Source of the DNA: Azospirillum brasilense
Lineage (GTDB): Bacteria > Pseudomonadota > Alphaproteobacteria > Azospirillales > Azospirillaceae
Length of the DNA: 64,000 nucleotides
Assembly: GCF_005222205.1 (NCBI RefSeq)
Contig: NZ_CP032347.1
Span: forward strand, 310,001 to 374,000
Reading direction: 5' to 3'
This document shows, one piece after another, positions 17,727 to 26,261 of this stretch (position 1 is its first letter; each line of letters begins with the position of its first letter). The notes below the pieces were generated by a model that worked only from the letters and a program-made list of their open reading frames with translations, was not told the DNA's origin and did no database searches. A program made the translations under genes and the position numbers.

Positions 17727-19493
17727 TCACGCCCGCGGATCGACCGCGGAGTAGGGGAAGAGAAGATCGAGGAAGCGCTCGGCGGTCGGCTGCGGTTCGT
17801 GGTTGGCAAGGCCGGGCCGCTCGTTCGCCTCGATGATCGCGTAGTCGGACCCCAGCAGGTCGGGGATCAGCAGATCCAGGCCGACCACCGGAATGTCGAG
17901 CGCGCGCGCCGCCTCCACCGCCGCCTCCACCACGCGGTGGTGCAGACGGTCGGTGATGTCGTGCAGCGTGCCGCCCGTGTGCAGGTTGGCCGTCTTGCGC
18001 ACGGCCAGCGTCTGCCCCTCCGGAAGGACCGAGTCCATGGAGAAACCGGCGTCGCGCACGCAACGTTCCGTCTCCTCGTCCATCGGGATGCGGCTTTCCC
18101 CGCCGGTGGCGGCGGCGCGGCGGCGGCTCTGCGCCTCGATCAGCTGTGAGATCGTGCGGTCGCCGGTGCCGACGATTTCCGCCGGGCGGCGCACCGCGGC
18201 GGCGACGACGCGGTAGTCGATGACCAGGATGCGCACGTCCTGGCCCTGCACGAACTGCTCCAGCAGGACCGTGTCGCAGATCTTCTTCGCCTTGCCCACC
18301 GCCCAGGCCAGAGTCTCCGCGTCGCGCACATCGACGGTGATGCCCTGGCCCTGCTCGCCGCGGGCGGGCTTCACCACGACGCTGCCGTGGCGCTCCAGGA
18401 AGGCGGCGTTGTCGTCCATCCCGGCGGCGGTCATCTGGTCGGGCACCGACAGGCCGGTCCGCAGCAGCGTGCGCCGGGTCACCGCCTTGTCGTCGCAGCG
18501 GAACAGGGCCACCGCCGAGGTCAGCTCGCTGAGGCTTTCGCGGCACAGGATGCTGCGCCCGCCGAAGCTGAGGCGGAACAGGTTCGACTCCGCGTCCACC
18601 ACCTCCACCCCGATGCCGCGGCGCCGGGCCTCGTTGATGATGATCATGGCGTAGGGGTTGAGGCTCGCCTCCACCGCCGGGCCGGCGAACAGCTTCTCGT
18701 TGATCGGGTTCTTGGTCTTCAGCGCGAAGACCGGCACCCGCCGGAAGCCCAGCTTCTCGTAGAGCGCGATGGCGTTGGCGTTGTCGTGCAGGACCGACAG
18801 GTCCATGAAGCTGCGCCCGCGCTCCTTGAAATGTTCGGCCAGCGCGCGGACCAGCGCCTCGCCGATGCCGGGATAGGCCGCCTGCGGATCGACCGCCAGG
18901 CACCACAGGGAGGAGCCGTTCTGCGGGTCCTTGAAGGCGCGGACATGGTCCACCCCGGTGACCGAGCCGATAACCGCGCCGCTGACCGGATCGGTGGCGA
19001 TCAGATGGGTCAGCACGCGGCTGTCACGCTCCGACCAGCAGAATTCCGGGTCCATGGTGACCATGCCGCGGGCGCCGTAGATGCGGTTCACGGCATCGAC
19101 GTCCTGGCGGCCGCGCATCGTTTCGATGGTGAAGCCGCGCGTCTCGCCGCCGGGCCGGAAACCGGCCAGCCGCAGGCGGTAGGTGTGGGAGGGGTCGAGG
19201 AACAGCTCGTTCGGCGCCTGGGACAGCGCTACATGCGGGTCCTCCAGATACAGCGCGATGTCGCGCCGCCCCGGCCCCTCCCGGCGCATCGCCTCGATCA
19301 ATTCGCCGACGTCGGGAAAGGTGTTGGCGAACAGCAGGCGGCCCCAGCCGCAATTCACCACCGCGCGCGGCGTCGGCCCAAGCCCCGCCCCCGTCCGGCG
19401 GCTCGGGCGCGGCGAGTCCTCGTCCATCAGGGCGGAGACCAGGGCGCGTTCGATCCGGAAAGGCGTCTGGGTGCGATTCTGCATCGTCATCAT
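17727..19493 (-). CDS. ngg: N-acetylglutaminylglutamine synthetase (GNAT plus ATP-grasp)
   Basis: A 588-residue two-domain enzyme. The first half contains a GNAT acetyltransferase fold ('LWCLAVDPQAAYPGIGEALVRALAEHF', the acetyl-CoA loop, and 'NANAIALYEKLGFRRVPVFALK'). The second half is an ATP-grasp ligase ('VVVKPARGEQGQGITVDV', 'VLLEQFVQGQDVRILVIDY', 'YAIIEANERPGLANHEPQP'). This matches Ngg, shown in Sinorhizobium meliloti to make N-acetylglutaminylglutamine, the precursor of the osmoprotectant dipeptide amide. The start at 19493 lies seven bases after the asnO stop codon. It acts in the cytoplasm. Confidence 0.9.
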   Translation of the reverse strand: MMTMQNRTQTPFRIERALVSALMDEDSPRPSRRTGAGLGPTPRAVVNCGWGRLLFANTFPDVGELIEAMRREGPGRRDIALYLEDPHVALSQAPNELFLDPSHTYRLRLAGFRPGGETRGFTIETMRGRQDVDAVNRIYGARGMVTMDPEFCWSERDSRVLTHLIATDPVSGAVIGSVTGVDHVRAFKDPQNGSSLWCLAVDPQAAYPGIGEALVRALAEHFKERGRSFMDLSVLHDNANAIALYEKLGFRRVPVFALKTKNPINEKLFAGPAVEASLNPYAMIIINEARRRGIGVEVVDAESNLFRLSFGGRSILCRESLSELTSAVALFRCDDKAVTRRTLLRTGLSVPDQMTAAGMDDNAAFLERHGSVVVKPARGEQGQGITVDVRDAETLAWAVGKAKKICDTVLLEQFVQGQDVRILVIDYRVVAAAVRRPAEIVGTGDRTISQLIEAQSRRRAAATGGESRIPMDEETERCVRDAGFSMDSVLPEGQTLAVRKTANLHTGGTLHDITDRLHHRVVEAAVEAARALDIPVVGLDLLIPDLLGSDYAIIEANERPGLANHEPQPTAERFLDLLFPYSAVDPRA

Positions 19494-19500
19494 GCGGTGT

Positions 19501-21276
19501 TCAGATCCCGTGGGTTTGCAGCCAGAACTCCAGCAGAGCGGCCTGCCAGAGCTTCGAACCGCGAAGCGGCGTGATGTGGGTTTCCGGATCGCTGAACAGG
19601 CGGTCGAGATAGGCCGGCTGGAACAGCGCGCGCTCCCGCGCGGCGGGCTGGTTCAGCACGTCGCGCACCAGCTCCAGATAGGGGCCGCGCAGATACTTCA
19701 GCGCCGGAACGGGGAAATAGCCCTTGGGCCGGTCGATGACCTCGGAGGGGACGACCTTGCGCGCCGCCTCCTTCAGCACGTATTTGCCGCCGTCGCGCAC
19801 CTTCAGCTCCGGCGGGACGCGGGCGGCCAGTTCGACCAGATCGTGGTCGAGGAAGGGCACGCGTCCTTCCAGCCCCCAGGCCATGGTCATGTTGTCCACC
19901 CGCTTCACCGGGTCGTCGACCAGCATGACGGTGGTGTCGAGGCGCAGCGCCTTGTCCACCGGGCGGTCGGCGCCGGGCCGGGCGAAGTGAGCGGCGACGA
20001 AGGCGCTCGCCACGTCCTCGTCGGCGAGGTATTGCGGGTTCAGCGCCTCGGCCATCTCCGCGCGGTTGCGGTCGAAGAAGACCTTGGCGTAGGTGGACAG
20101 CGGGTCGGTCGCCTCCATCATCGGCGGGTACCAGTGGTAGCCCGCGAAGATCTCGTCGGCGCCCTGCCCGCTCTGCACCACCTTCACATGCTTGGCGACC
20201 TCCTGCGACAGCAGGAAGAAGCCGATGGCGTCGTGGCTGACCATCGGCTCCGACATCGCCCGCACGCAGTCCTGAAGGGCGGGCAGGGCGCGGCTGCTGT
20301 CGATGAACAGCTTGTGATGGTCGGTCTGGAAGCGCTGGGCGATCAGGTCGGAATACTGGAACTCGTCGCCCTTCTCCTGGCCCACGGTCTCGAAGCCGAT
20401 GGAGAAGGTCTGCAGGCCGGTCTGTCCCGCCTCCGCCAGAAGGGCGACGATGACCGAGCTGTCCAGCCCGCCCGAGAGCAGCACGCCGACCGGCACGTCG
20501 GCGACCAGACGCCGCTCCACCGCCTTGCGCAGCGTGGACAGCACGGCGTCCTGCCAGTCGCCCTCCGACATCCGCTCGTCGCCGGGCTGCGGGCCGAAGA
20601 CCGGCTCCCAATAGGTTTCCTCGATGCGGCGCCCGTCCGGCTCCAGCGTCAGCAGGGTGGCTGGCGGCAGCTTGCGCACGCCCTTCAGGATGGTCCCCGG
20701 CGCAGGGACGACGGCGTGGAAGCTCATATACTGGTAGAGCCCCACCGGGTCGATCGCGGTGTCGATGTCGCCGCCGGCCAGCAGGGCGGGCAGGGTGGAG
20801 GCGAAGCGCAGCCGCCCCGCCGTTTCGGACAGGTAGAGCGGCTTGATGCCCAGCCGGTCGCGGCCCAGCGTGACGCGCCCGCTGTCGCGCTCCCAGATGG
20901 CGAAGGCGAACATGCCGTAGAGCCGCTCGACGAAGCGGCGGCCCCAGGCGTGATAGGCTTTCAGCAGGACTTCGGTGTCGCCGTGCGAGAAGAAGCGATA
21001 GCCCTTGGCCTCCAGCTCCGCCCGCAGTTCCGGGTAATTGTAGATGCAGCCGTTGAAGACGATGCCGAGGCCCAGTTCGGGGTCGGTCATCGGCTGCTGC
21101 GCCGCCTCGGACAGGTCGATGATGCTCAGCCGCCGGTGGCCGAAGGCCATCCGTCCATGGGCGAAGACGCCTTGCCCATCGGGGCCGCGCAACGCCAGGG
21201 CTTCGGTCATCGAACCGACCGCAGACGCGGAGGCCGGGCGAGAATCGAAGCGGATTTCCCCGCTGATGCCGCACAT
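19501..21276 (-). CDS. asnO: Asparagine synthetase-like amidotransferase AsnO (NAGGN amidation)
   Basis: A 591-residue class II glutamine amidotransferase. Starting at 21276 gives 'MCGISGEIRF', with the nucleophilic Cys2 exposed after methionine removal; the open frame extends upstream to 21405 but would bury this residue. The N-terminal glutaminase domain ('GVFAHGRMAFGHRRLSIIDLSE', 'IVFNGCIYNYPELR') is followed by the synthetase domain with PPi loop 'LLSGGLDSSVIVALL' and 'KYVLKEAARKVVP'. With Ngg it yields N-acetylglutaminylglutamine amide under osmotic stress. It is the first gene of the trio operon. Confidence 0.92.
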   Translation of the reverse strand: MCGISGEIRFDSRPASASAVGSMTEALALRGPDGQGVFAHGRMAFGHRRLSIIDLSEAAQQPMTDPELGLGIVFNGCIYNYPELRAELEAKGYRFFSHGDTEVLLKAYHAWGRRFVERLYGMFAFAIWERDSGRVTLGRDRLGIKPLYLSETAGRLRFASTLPALLAGGDIDTAIDPVGLYQYMSFHAVVPAPGTILKGVRKLPPATLLTLEPDGRRIEETYWEPVFGPQPGDERMSEGDWQDAVLSTLRKAVERRLVADVPVGVLLSGGLDSSVIVALLAEAGQTGLQTFSIGFETVGQEKGDEFQYSDLIAQRFQTDHHKLFIDSSRALPALQDCVRAMSEPMVSHDAIGFFLLSQEVAKHVKVVQSGQGADEIFAGYHWYPPMMEATDPLSTYAKVFFDRNRAEMAEALNPQYLADEDVASAFVAAHFARPGADRPVDKALRLDTTVMLVDDPVKRVDNMTMAWGLEGRVPFLDHDLVELAARVPPELKVRDGGKYVLKEAARKVVPSEVIDRPKGYFPVPALKYLRGPYLELVRDVLNQPAARERALFQPAYLDRLFSDPETHITPLRGSKLWQAALLEFWLQTHGI

Positions 21277-21588
21277 TGTAAGAAATATCTCCGTATTCGA
21301 ATGGGCTGGACGCCGGAAAAAAACGCTGGGAAGCGGCGAAGGACCGGCGCCACCCCTCAACAGGCGTGCAGCTTGATCGTCGCAAGGTTGGGGCCTGCCT
21401 TGCACAGGGTATCGGGGGTAGGGCCCGCCGAACGACCGGAGGGGCGGTGGCCGAAAACGGGGTATCGGGGCTACCCCATGGGGCCGGGAACCCCGCGCGG
21501 CCGGAGAAAGCCAGGGGTCGTGGCGCCTGACAGCGTATTGGTGGGGCTGGGCTTTTTGAGATTAACCCCTTTGCGCTGAAAATGAGGA
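21277..21588. other. Leader and promoter region of the osmolyte operon
   Basis: About 310 bases between asnO and the MocR stop codon. I see no gene. A short hairpin (GGGGTA and TACCCC arms, about 21459-21478) and several G-rich runs are present, and the part next to asnO is richer in A and T. The asnO promoter must lie here. No known osmotic-stress operator was recognised. Confidence 0.5.
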
Positions 21589-23031
21589 TTAGACGTCTAA
21601 TCGTGCAGCCGCCAACGCGGCGCCGAGTTCGCGGGCGGCGTGGCGCAGGGCGCCCGGCTCATGGCCGGTGAAGCCCAGCATCAGCGCCTGCAGCGGCGGG
21701 GCGGCGATGTGCATCGGGCTGACCGGACGGACGGCGATGCCGCGCCGGGCCGCCACCGCCTCCACGTCGCGGTCCGACAGGCCGGGACGCAGCCGGGCGA
21801 TCAGCTTCATGCCCTGCTCCGGCACTTCCGCCTCCATCCAGGGGGAGAGATGGGCGCCGATGGCGTCGGCCAGCGCATCCCGCGCGGCGGTGTAGCGGCG
21901 GCGCATCCGGCGCAGATGCGGGCCGAAATGACCCTCATTCAGGAAATCCGTCACCACGCCCGTGTAGAGCGTCGCCGGGTGCCAATCGGTCAGGCGACGC
22001 ATGGTGAGCACCGGGTCCAGCAACTCGGGCGGCAGGACGGCGTAGCCCAGCCGCAGACCAGGAAACAGGACCTTGCTGAAGGTGCCGACGTAGATGACCC
22101 GCCCGCCGCCGTCGATCCCCTGGAGCGAGGCGAGCGGACGTCCGGCGTAGCGGAACTCGCTGTCGTAATCGTCCTCCAGCACCCAGGCGCCGGCCGTGCG
22201 CGCCCAGGCCAGAAGCTCCATCCGTCGCGCCATCGACAGCACCACACCCAGCGGGTAGTGGGAGGACGGGGTGACATAGGCCAGCCGGGCGTCCGGTGCC
22301 GCGGCGACGCCCGCCGCCACCTCCATGCCCTGCCCATCGACGGGCACCGGCACGACGCGCGCCCGCGCCGCTTCCAGCGCGGCGCGCACCGCGGGATAGC
22401 AGGGGTCTTCCAGCCACACCGGGTCGCCGGGCCGCAGCAGAACGCGCAACACGAGGTCGATGGCCTGCTGGGCGCCCGCGGTGATCACCACCTGCTCGGG
22501 TTCGCAGCGCACCGCCCGTGCGCTCTGGAGATAGCGGGCGATGGCCTGCCGCAGCGCCACCGGCCCGCCGGGTTCGCCATAGCCGAGCATCTCCGGGTCG
22601 GGCCGCTGCAGGTGCCGCAGGGTCAGGCTGCGCCAGATCCGCAAACTGCGCTCATCCAGCGTGCAACGCCCCGTGCTGAACGGAAGGGTGCCGAAAGGGG
22701 TGGTTGGTGGGGCTGGGGAGGGGACGCGGCGCGGCGGTTCCGGCGGCGGCACTTCCAACCCGTCCGGCAGATCGCTGGACACGAAGCTGCCCGCCCCGAC
22801 GCGCCCCTCGATGAAACCCTCGGCCAGAAGCTGCTCATAGGCGGCGACCACCGTGTTGCGGGCGACGCCGAGCCGTTCGGCGAGCGCGCGCGTCGGCGGC
22901 AGCTTCGCGCCGGGCGTCAGCGCCCCGGACAGGATGGCCCGGCGCAGCGCGTCGTAGACTTGCCGCAGCAGCGGTTCCCCGCCCGTCCGGTCGATGGGCA
23001 GAAGCATCAGGTCGGACAGATCGGCGGGCAT
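21589..23031 (-). CDS. MocR-type (GntR/aminotransferase) transcription regulator
   Basis: A regulator of about 480 residues. The N-terminal winged helix is GntR-like ('QVYDALRRAILSGALTPGAKLPPTRALAERLGVARNTVVAAYEQLLAEGFI'-type segment, residues about 18-70). The large C-terminal domain is a fold-type I aminotransferase with 'YVTPSSHYPLGVVLS', 'VLEDDYDSEFRYAG' and the PLP-binding 'YVGTFSKVLFPGLRLGY'. Such proteins use PLP as effector. The start is uncertain: the ATG at 23031 has no good ribosome site and the frame runs open to 23145. It is divergent from a PPOX-fold gene, as PdxR-type regulators often are, so a role in vitamin B6 or amine metabolism is plausible. Confidence 0.85.
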   Translation of the reverse strand: MPADLSDLMLLPIDRTGGEPLLRQVYDALRRAILSGALTPGAKLPPTRALAERLGVARNTVVAAYEQLLAEGFIEGRVGAGSFVSSDLPDGLEVPPPEPPRRVPSPAPPTTPFGTLPFSTGRCTLDERSLRIWRSLTLRHLQRPDPEMLGYGEPGGPVALRQAIARYLQSARAVRCEPEQVVITAGAQQAIDLVLRVLLRPGDPVWLEDPCYPAVRAALEAARARVVPVPVDGQGMEVAAGVAAAPDARLAYVTPSSHYPLGVVLSMARRMELLAWARTAGAWVLEDDYDSEFRYAGRPLASLQGIDGGGRVIYVGTFSKVLFPGLRLGYAVLPPELLDPVLTMRRLTDWHPATLYTGVVTDFLNEGHFGPHLRRMRRRYTAARDALADAIGAHLSPWMEAEVPEQGMKLIARLRPGLSDRDVEAVAARRGIAVRPVSPMHIAAPPLQALMLGFTGHEPGALRHAARELGAALAAARLDV

Positions 23032-23034
23032 CGG

Positions 23035-23081
23035 ATTGGTCCAGTCGACAAGGTCGAAATTGGCTCTCACACCGGACCAAT
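23035..23081. promoter_or_regulatory. Inverted repeat between the MocR and PPOX genes
   Basis: ATTGGTCC at 23035-23042 is matched by GGACCAAT at 23074-23081, 31 bases apart, immediately in front of the MocR start codon and about 50 bases before the PPOX start. Widely spaced half-sites are common for dimeric MocR proteins. If the MocR gene starts further upstream, the repeat would overlap its coding region. Candidate operator. Confidence 0.45.
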
Positions 23082-23131
23082 GGCTAGGCTCTAATGGCGC
23101 CGTTGTCCACCGCCGTGAAGCGAGTTCCGCG

Positions 23132-23857
23132 ATGTCCGAGACCATTCCGTCCGACAGCTATCCCGTCACCGACCGCAACCGGGTCAAGCGCCTGCACGAG
23201 CGGGGGCGCTACGATCGGGAATCCGTTCACGCCATCCTCGACGGCGCGATGATCGCGCACATCGCCTATGTGATCGACGGACAGCCCTACTGCACCCCCA
23301 CCGCCTTCTGGCGGGAGGGCGAGCATCTCTATTGGCACGGGTCCTCGGCCAGCCGGATGCTGCGGTCGCAGCGCGACGGCCTGCCGGTATGCCTGACCGT
23401 GACGCATCTCGACAGCCTTGTGCTGGCCCGCAGCGGCTTCAACCATTCGGCCGATTATCGGTCGGCCATGTGCTTCGGCACCGCGCGCATCGTCGAGGAG
23501 CCGGAGGCCAAGGCCCGCGCGCTCGACGCCATGGTCGACCGCTTCTATCCGGGGCGCAGCGCCGAATTGCGGGCCAGCACGGCGCAGGAGATCAAGGCGA
23601 CCATGGTCGTCGGCATGGCGATCGAGGAGGCGAGCGCCAAGGCCCGGGGCAAGGGCCTGTCCGATGAGGGGGAGGACATGGACCTGCCCATCTACACCGC
23701 CCGCTACCCGGTGGTTCAGGTGATCGGCGCCGCTGAACCCTGTCCGCGGCTTCCCGCCGACACGCCGGTCCCGCCGGGGCTGACGGGTTTCACCGCCGGC
23801 CGCCGGCTGGACGAGCTGATGCTGGAAAATCACCGCATCAGGTTCGGCGGGGAGTAA
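23132..23857 (+). CDS. Pyridoxamine 5'-phosphate oxidase family (flavin-binding) protein
   Basis: A 241-residue protein of the PPOX-like split-barrel superfamily, flavin-nucleotide-binding type. Visible blocks are 'ILDGAMIAHIAYVIDGQPYCTPTAFWREGEHLYWHGSS' in the first half, 'VTHLDSLVLARSGFNHSADYRSAM' and 'GTARIV'. The start at 23132 ('MSETIPSD') has only a weak ribosome site. It is divergent from the MocR regulator, which likely controls it. Enzyme activity on pyridoxamine phosphate is not assured; many relatives bind FMN, F420 or haem. Confidence 0.82.
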   Translation: MSETIPSDSYPVTDRNRVKRLHERGRYDRESVHAILDGAMIAHIAYVIDGQPYCTPTAFWREGEHLYWHGSSASRMLRSQRDGLPVCLTVTHLDSLVLARSGFNHSADYRSAMCFGTARIVEEPEAKARALDAMVDRFYPGRSAELRASTAQEIKATMVVGMAIEEASAKARGKGLSDEGEDMDLPIYTARYPVVQVIGAAEPCPRLPADTPVPPGLTGFTAGRRLDELMLENHRIRFGGE

Positions 23858-23881
23858 CGCGCCCCGCCACCGCGTCCAACG

Positions 23882-24349
23882 TCATCGCGTCCGGCGCCAC
23901 TCGCCGTCGATGGTGTAGGGTGCCGAGCGCCGGCGGCCATAGGACGGGCCGCCATGCGGCGAATGGCCGTCCAGATGCTCGGCCAGGATCGCCATGTTCT
24001 TGCGGTTGGCCTTCCAGAACACGTCGGCGATGTTGCCGGCGACCGGGACGGCGCTGATCACGCTGTCCATCGCTACGTTGCCGACCATGCGCAGCAGCTT
24101 GCCGCGCGGCACGCCGAGCCTCCAGGCTTCGCGGATGAGATAGCCGGACACCGCGGTGGTGGCGAGGTTGCCGAAGCCGGGAACCAGCCCCAGCACCGCG
24201 TCGGCGCCGAAGGTGATCCGGGTGCCCGGCACGCGGAAGGCGCTGTCCATCATGCGCGCCAGCCATTCCAGCCGCTGGCGTGCGGCGACATGCGCGGTCT
24301 CGCCGTAGGCGGAACCGTAACGGAAGGACGAAAAAGGGGTAGCGGTCAT
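23882..24349 (-). CDS. DUF4112 domain protein
   Basis: A 155-residue protein with the DUF4112 core: 'LEWLARMMDSAFRVPGTRITFGADAVLGLVPGFGNL' followed by hydrophobic stretches and 'AVPVAGNIADVFWKANRKNMAIL'. Two or three amphipathic or membrane-associated helices are likely. GGAGGG precedes the ATG. It converges on the PPOX gene. The family has no known function. Confidence 0.82.
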   Translation of the reverse strand: MTATPFSSFRYGSAYGETAHVAARQRLEWLARMMDSAFRVPGTRITFGADAVLGLVPGFGNLATTAVSGYLIREAWRLGVPRGKLLRMVGNVAMDSVISAVPVAGNIADVFWKANRKNMAILAEHLDGHSPHGGPSYGRRRSAPYTIDGEWRRTR

Positions 24350-24546
24350 ACGGACCCTCCAGAAGGGGACGGCGGCGCCGTCCGCTCAAGTGAAGGGCTC
24401 CGACATCGCGGTCCATACCAAGTGGACCGCCAGAGGGGCCCGGAGCCAGTCCCGCACAGATGGCCCGGTCGTCCCGCCCGCGCAAGACCCACCCGGTGCA
24501 TTTTCGTATGAGTACGGTGAATTCATCCCCGGCTTTTGCGGGCCGG

Positions 24547-25107
24547 TCACAGAAGCATCAGAAAGGCCGGCAGGCCACCCAGAACCGCCCCCTGGGCCCC
24601 GCCCCACAGGAGGTCGCCCTGCTCCACCGACCGGCGCAGCGCCGGGTTGGTGCCGCGCAGTTGGCACAGGGCGAAGATGGCGGCGTTCAGCGGCCCGGCC
24701 AGGGCGAACCACAGGATCCAGGAGGGCATGCCGCCGAGCCACACGGCGGGGGCGAGCATCAGGGCGGTGCGGCCGGTCCAGGACAGGCCGCGGAACAGCA
24801 GCGCCTCCCATGACCAGACGCCGCGCGGGCCGACCGGGCCGAAGGGCAGAAGATGCTGCCCGACGAGAGTCGCCCCGGCGGTGGCCACCCCGACGACCAG
24901 CGCCTGATTGGTCGGCATGGCCAGCGACCACAGGGCGGTGCTGAGCAGGGTCGCCGGAACGCCCCACAGCAGCAGGCGGGGCAGGGCCCCTGTCTGGCGG
25001 CTGAGCGCGCTGAGAAAGAAACTGCCGAGCAGGGAACAGGTGACGGTGAGCAGGACGGCGGCGAACAGCAGATAGTCGATGACGAACTGTTCCGTCAGCA
25101 TCACCAT
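24547..25107 (-). CDS. Integral membrane protein, unknown
   Basis: A 186-residue hydrophobic protein with about five membrane helices ('FVIDYLLFAAVLLTVTCSLLG', 'ALVVGVATAGATLVGQHLL', 'GLPAFLMLL' at the end). The frame begins with ATG at 25107; a second ATG lies two codons on. I recognise no family motif. It is separated by about 110 bases from the LysR gene and by about 200 bases from the DUF4112 gene on the same strand. Confidence 0.6.
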   Translation of the reverse strand: MVMLTEQFVIDYLLFAAVLLTVTCSLLGSFFLSALSRQTGALPRLLLWGVPATLLSTALWSLAMPTNQALVVGVATAGATLVGQHLLPFGPVGPRGVWSWEALLFRGLSWTGRTALMLAPAVWLGGMPSWILWFALAGPLNAAIFALCQLRGTNPALRRSVEQGDLLWGGAQGAVLGGLPAFLMLL

Positions 25108-25220
25108 GGCCGTGCTCCCCCCACCGGTTCTTTGTTCGTATTCCCCTCAATTACGGTGGGGCGCGACCGGCCCGGCGTCAATGGAAATCACCCTGATTTT
25201 TGCAGGGCCGAGCCGCCTCC

Positions 25221-26135
25221 TCATTCCGTCCGTTTCAGCAGGTCGAGAAAGCGTTCCAGAACGAGGTTGGGCCGGGCGCCCTTCCTGGTGACCGCCTGGA
25301 ATTCCTGGGCGTAGTGGAAGCGCTCCGGCAGCAGGGCGCGCATTGCCCCGCGCTCGACCCATTGCCGCGCGTAATGGGTGGGCAGGAAACCCACGTAGCA
25401 GCCGGTCAGGATGAGGAAGGCCACGCCCTCGCGGTCGGTCGCTGTGGCGGTCGCGGTCAGCGCCCGCTGCACCCCCGCCGCCTCCGGCACCTGCTGCGCC
25501 TCGGTCGGTGCGACGGCGTCGGCGGCCTCCACCGCGGCGTCGGGCACCGTCTCCGCATCGAACAGCGGGTGGCCACGCCCGCAATAGAGGAGCGATTCTT
25601 CCTGGTACAGCGGCAGACGGTCCAGGCCGGGCAGGGCGCGCCGCGCCGGGACCACGCCGACCTGCAGCCGTCCGTCGAGCACGCCGCGCTCGATCTCGTT
25701 GGGCGGGATCATGCGGATGTTCACCCGCACCTCCGGCCCCTGCTGCTTCAGGCCGCGCAACGCGTTGGTCACGCGCATCTTCGGCATGGTGACGAGGTTG
25801 TCGGTGATGCCGATGTTCAATTCGCCGCGCAGCCGCCCATGCGCGGCGTTGATCTCGCTGCGGAAGCTCTCCAGACCGGCGAACAGGCGCAGCGCCGCCT
25901 CGTAGGCCAGGCGTCCCTCGTCGGTCAGCAGGAAGCCCGCCCGCCCGCGCCGGCACAGCCGCAGCCCCAGCCGCCGCTCCAGATCGGCCATGTGCAGGCT
26001 GATGGCGGCGCGGCTGATGTTCAACTCCACCTCCGCCGCGGAAAAGCCGCCGCACTCCACCACTGTCGTAAAGACGCGCAGCAGGCGCAGGTCGGCGTCG
26101 TTGAGGCCGCTCAGGGGGCGGACGGGCTTGGTCAT
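25221..26135 (-). CDS. LysR family transcriptional regulator
   Basis: A 304-residue LysR-type regulator. The winged helix-turn-helix is near the N-terminus ('LRLLRVFTTVVECGGFSAAEVELNISRAAISLHMADLERRLGLRLC'-type segment, residues about 15-62), followed by a periplasmic-binding-like effector domain ('LNIGITDNLVTMPKMRVTNAL', 'ILTGCYVGFLPTHYA'). The start at 26135 ('MTKPVRPLSG') is the only ATG close to the HTH. It is divergent from bauA-mmsA with 126 bases between, so it is their likely activator, perhaps with beta-alanine or a related amine as ligand. Confidence 0.88.
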   Translation of the reverse strand: MTKPVRPLSGLNDADLRLLRVFTTVVECGGFSAAEVELNISRAAISLHMADLERRLGLRLCRRGRAGFLLTDEGRLAYEAALRLFAGLESFRSEINAAHGRLRGELNIGITDNLVTMPKMRVTNALRGLKQQGPEVRVNIRMIPPNEIERGVLDGRLQVGVVPARRALPGLDRLPLYQEESLLYCGRGHPLFDAETVPDAAVEAADAVAPTEAQQVPEAAGVQRALTATATATDREGVAFLILTGCYVGFLPTHYARQWVERGAMRALLPERFHYAQEFQAVTRKGARPNLVLERFLDLLKRTE

Positions 26136-26169
26136 GGATAGGTAAGCGGATGCTTGCGTAAGGTTTGAA

Positions 26170-26192
26170 TGGTTTGGATTTAACCGCAACCA
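26170..26192. promoter_or_regulatory. LysR-type dyad between lysR-like gene and bauA
   Basis: TGGTT at 26170-26174 and AACCA at 26188-26192 form an interrupted dyad with 13 bases between, and an extra GGTT/AACC pair is nested inside. It sits 35 bases upstream of the regulator gene and about 70 bases upstream of bauA, where LysR-type proteins bind. Candidate only. Confidence 0.35.
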
Positions 26193-26261
26193 AGCCTCCG
26201 CGCACACTGTATTCCGAGACGATCCCCGACGCCCACCCGAACCAGCAGGGAGTGCCGCCCG

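Noticed and set aside
21588..21601. Perfect palindrome ATTAGACGTCTAAT at the MocR gene end
   Set aside because: It overlaps the last codons and stop codon of the gene, so the symmetry is probably accidental.
24367..24383. GC-rich palindrome GGACGGC-GGC-GCCGTCC before the DUF4112 gene
   Set aside because: There is no T run and it lies in the leader of a gene, not at a gene end. It is likely chance in such GC-rich DNA.
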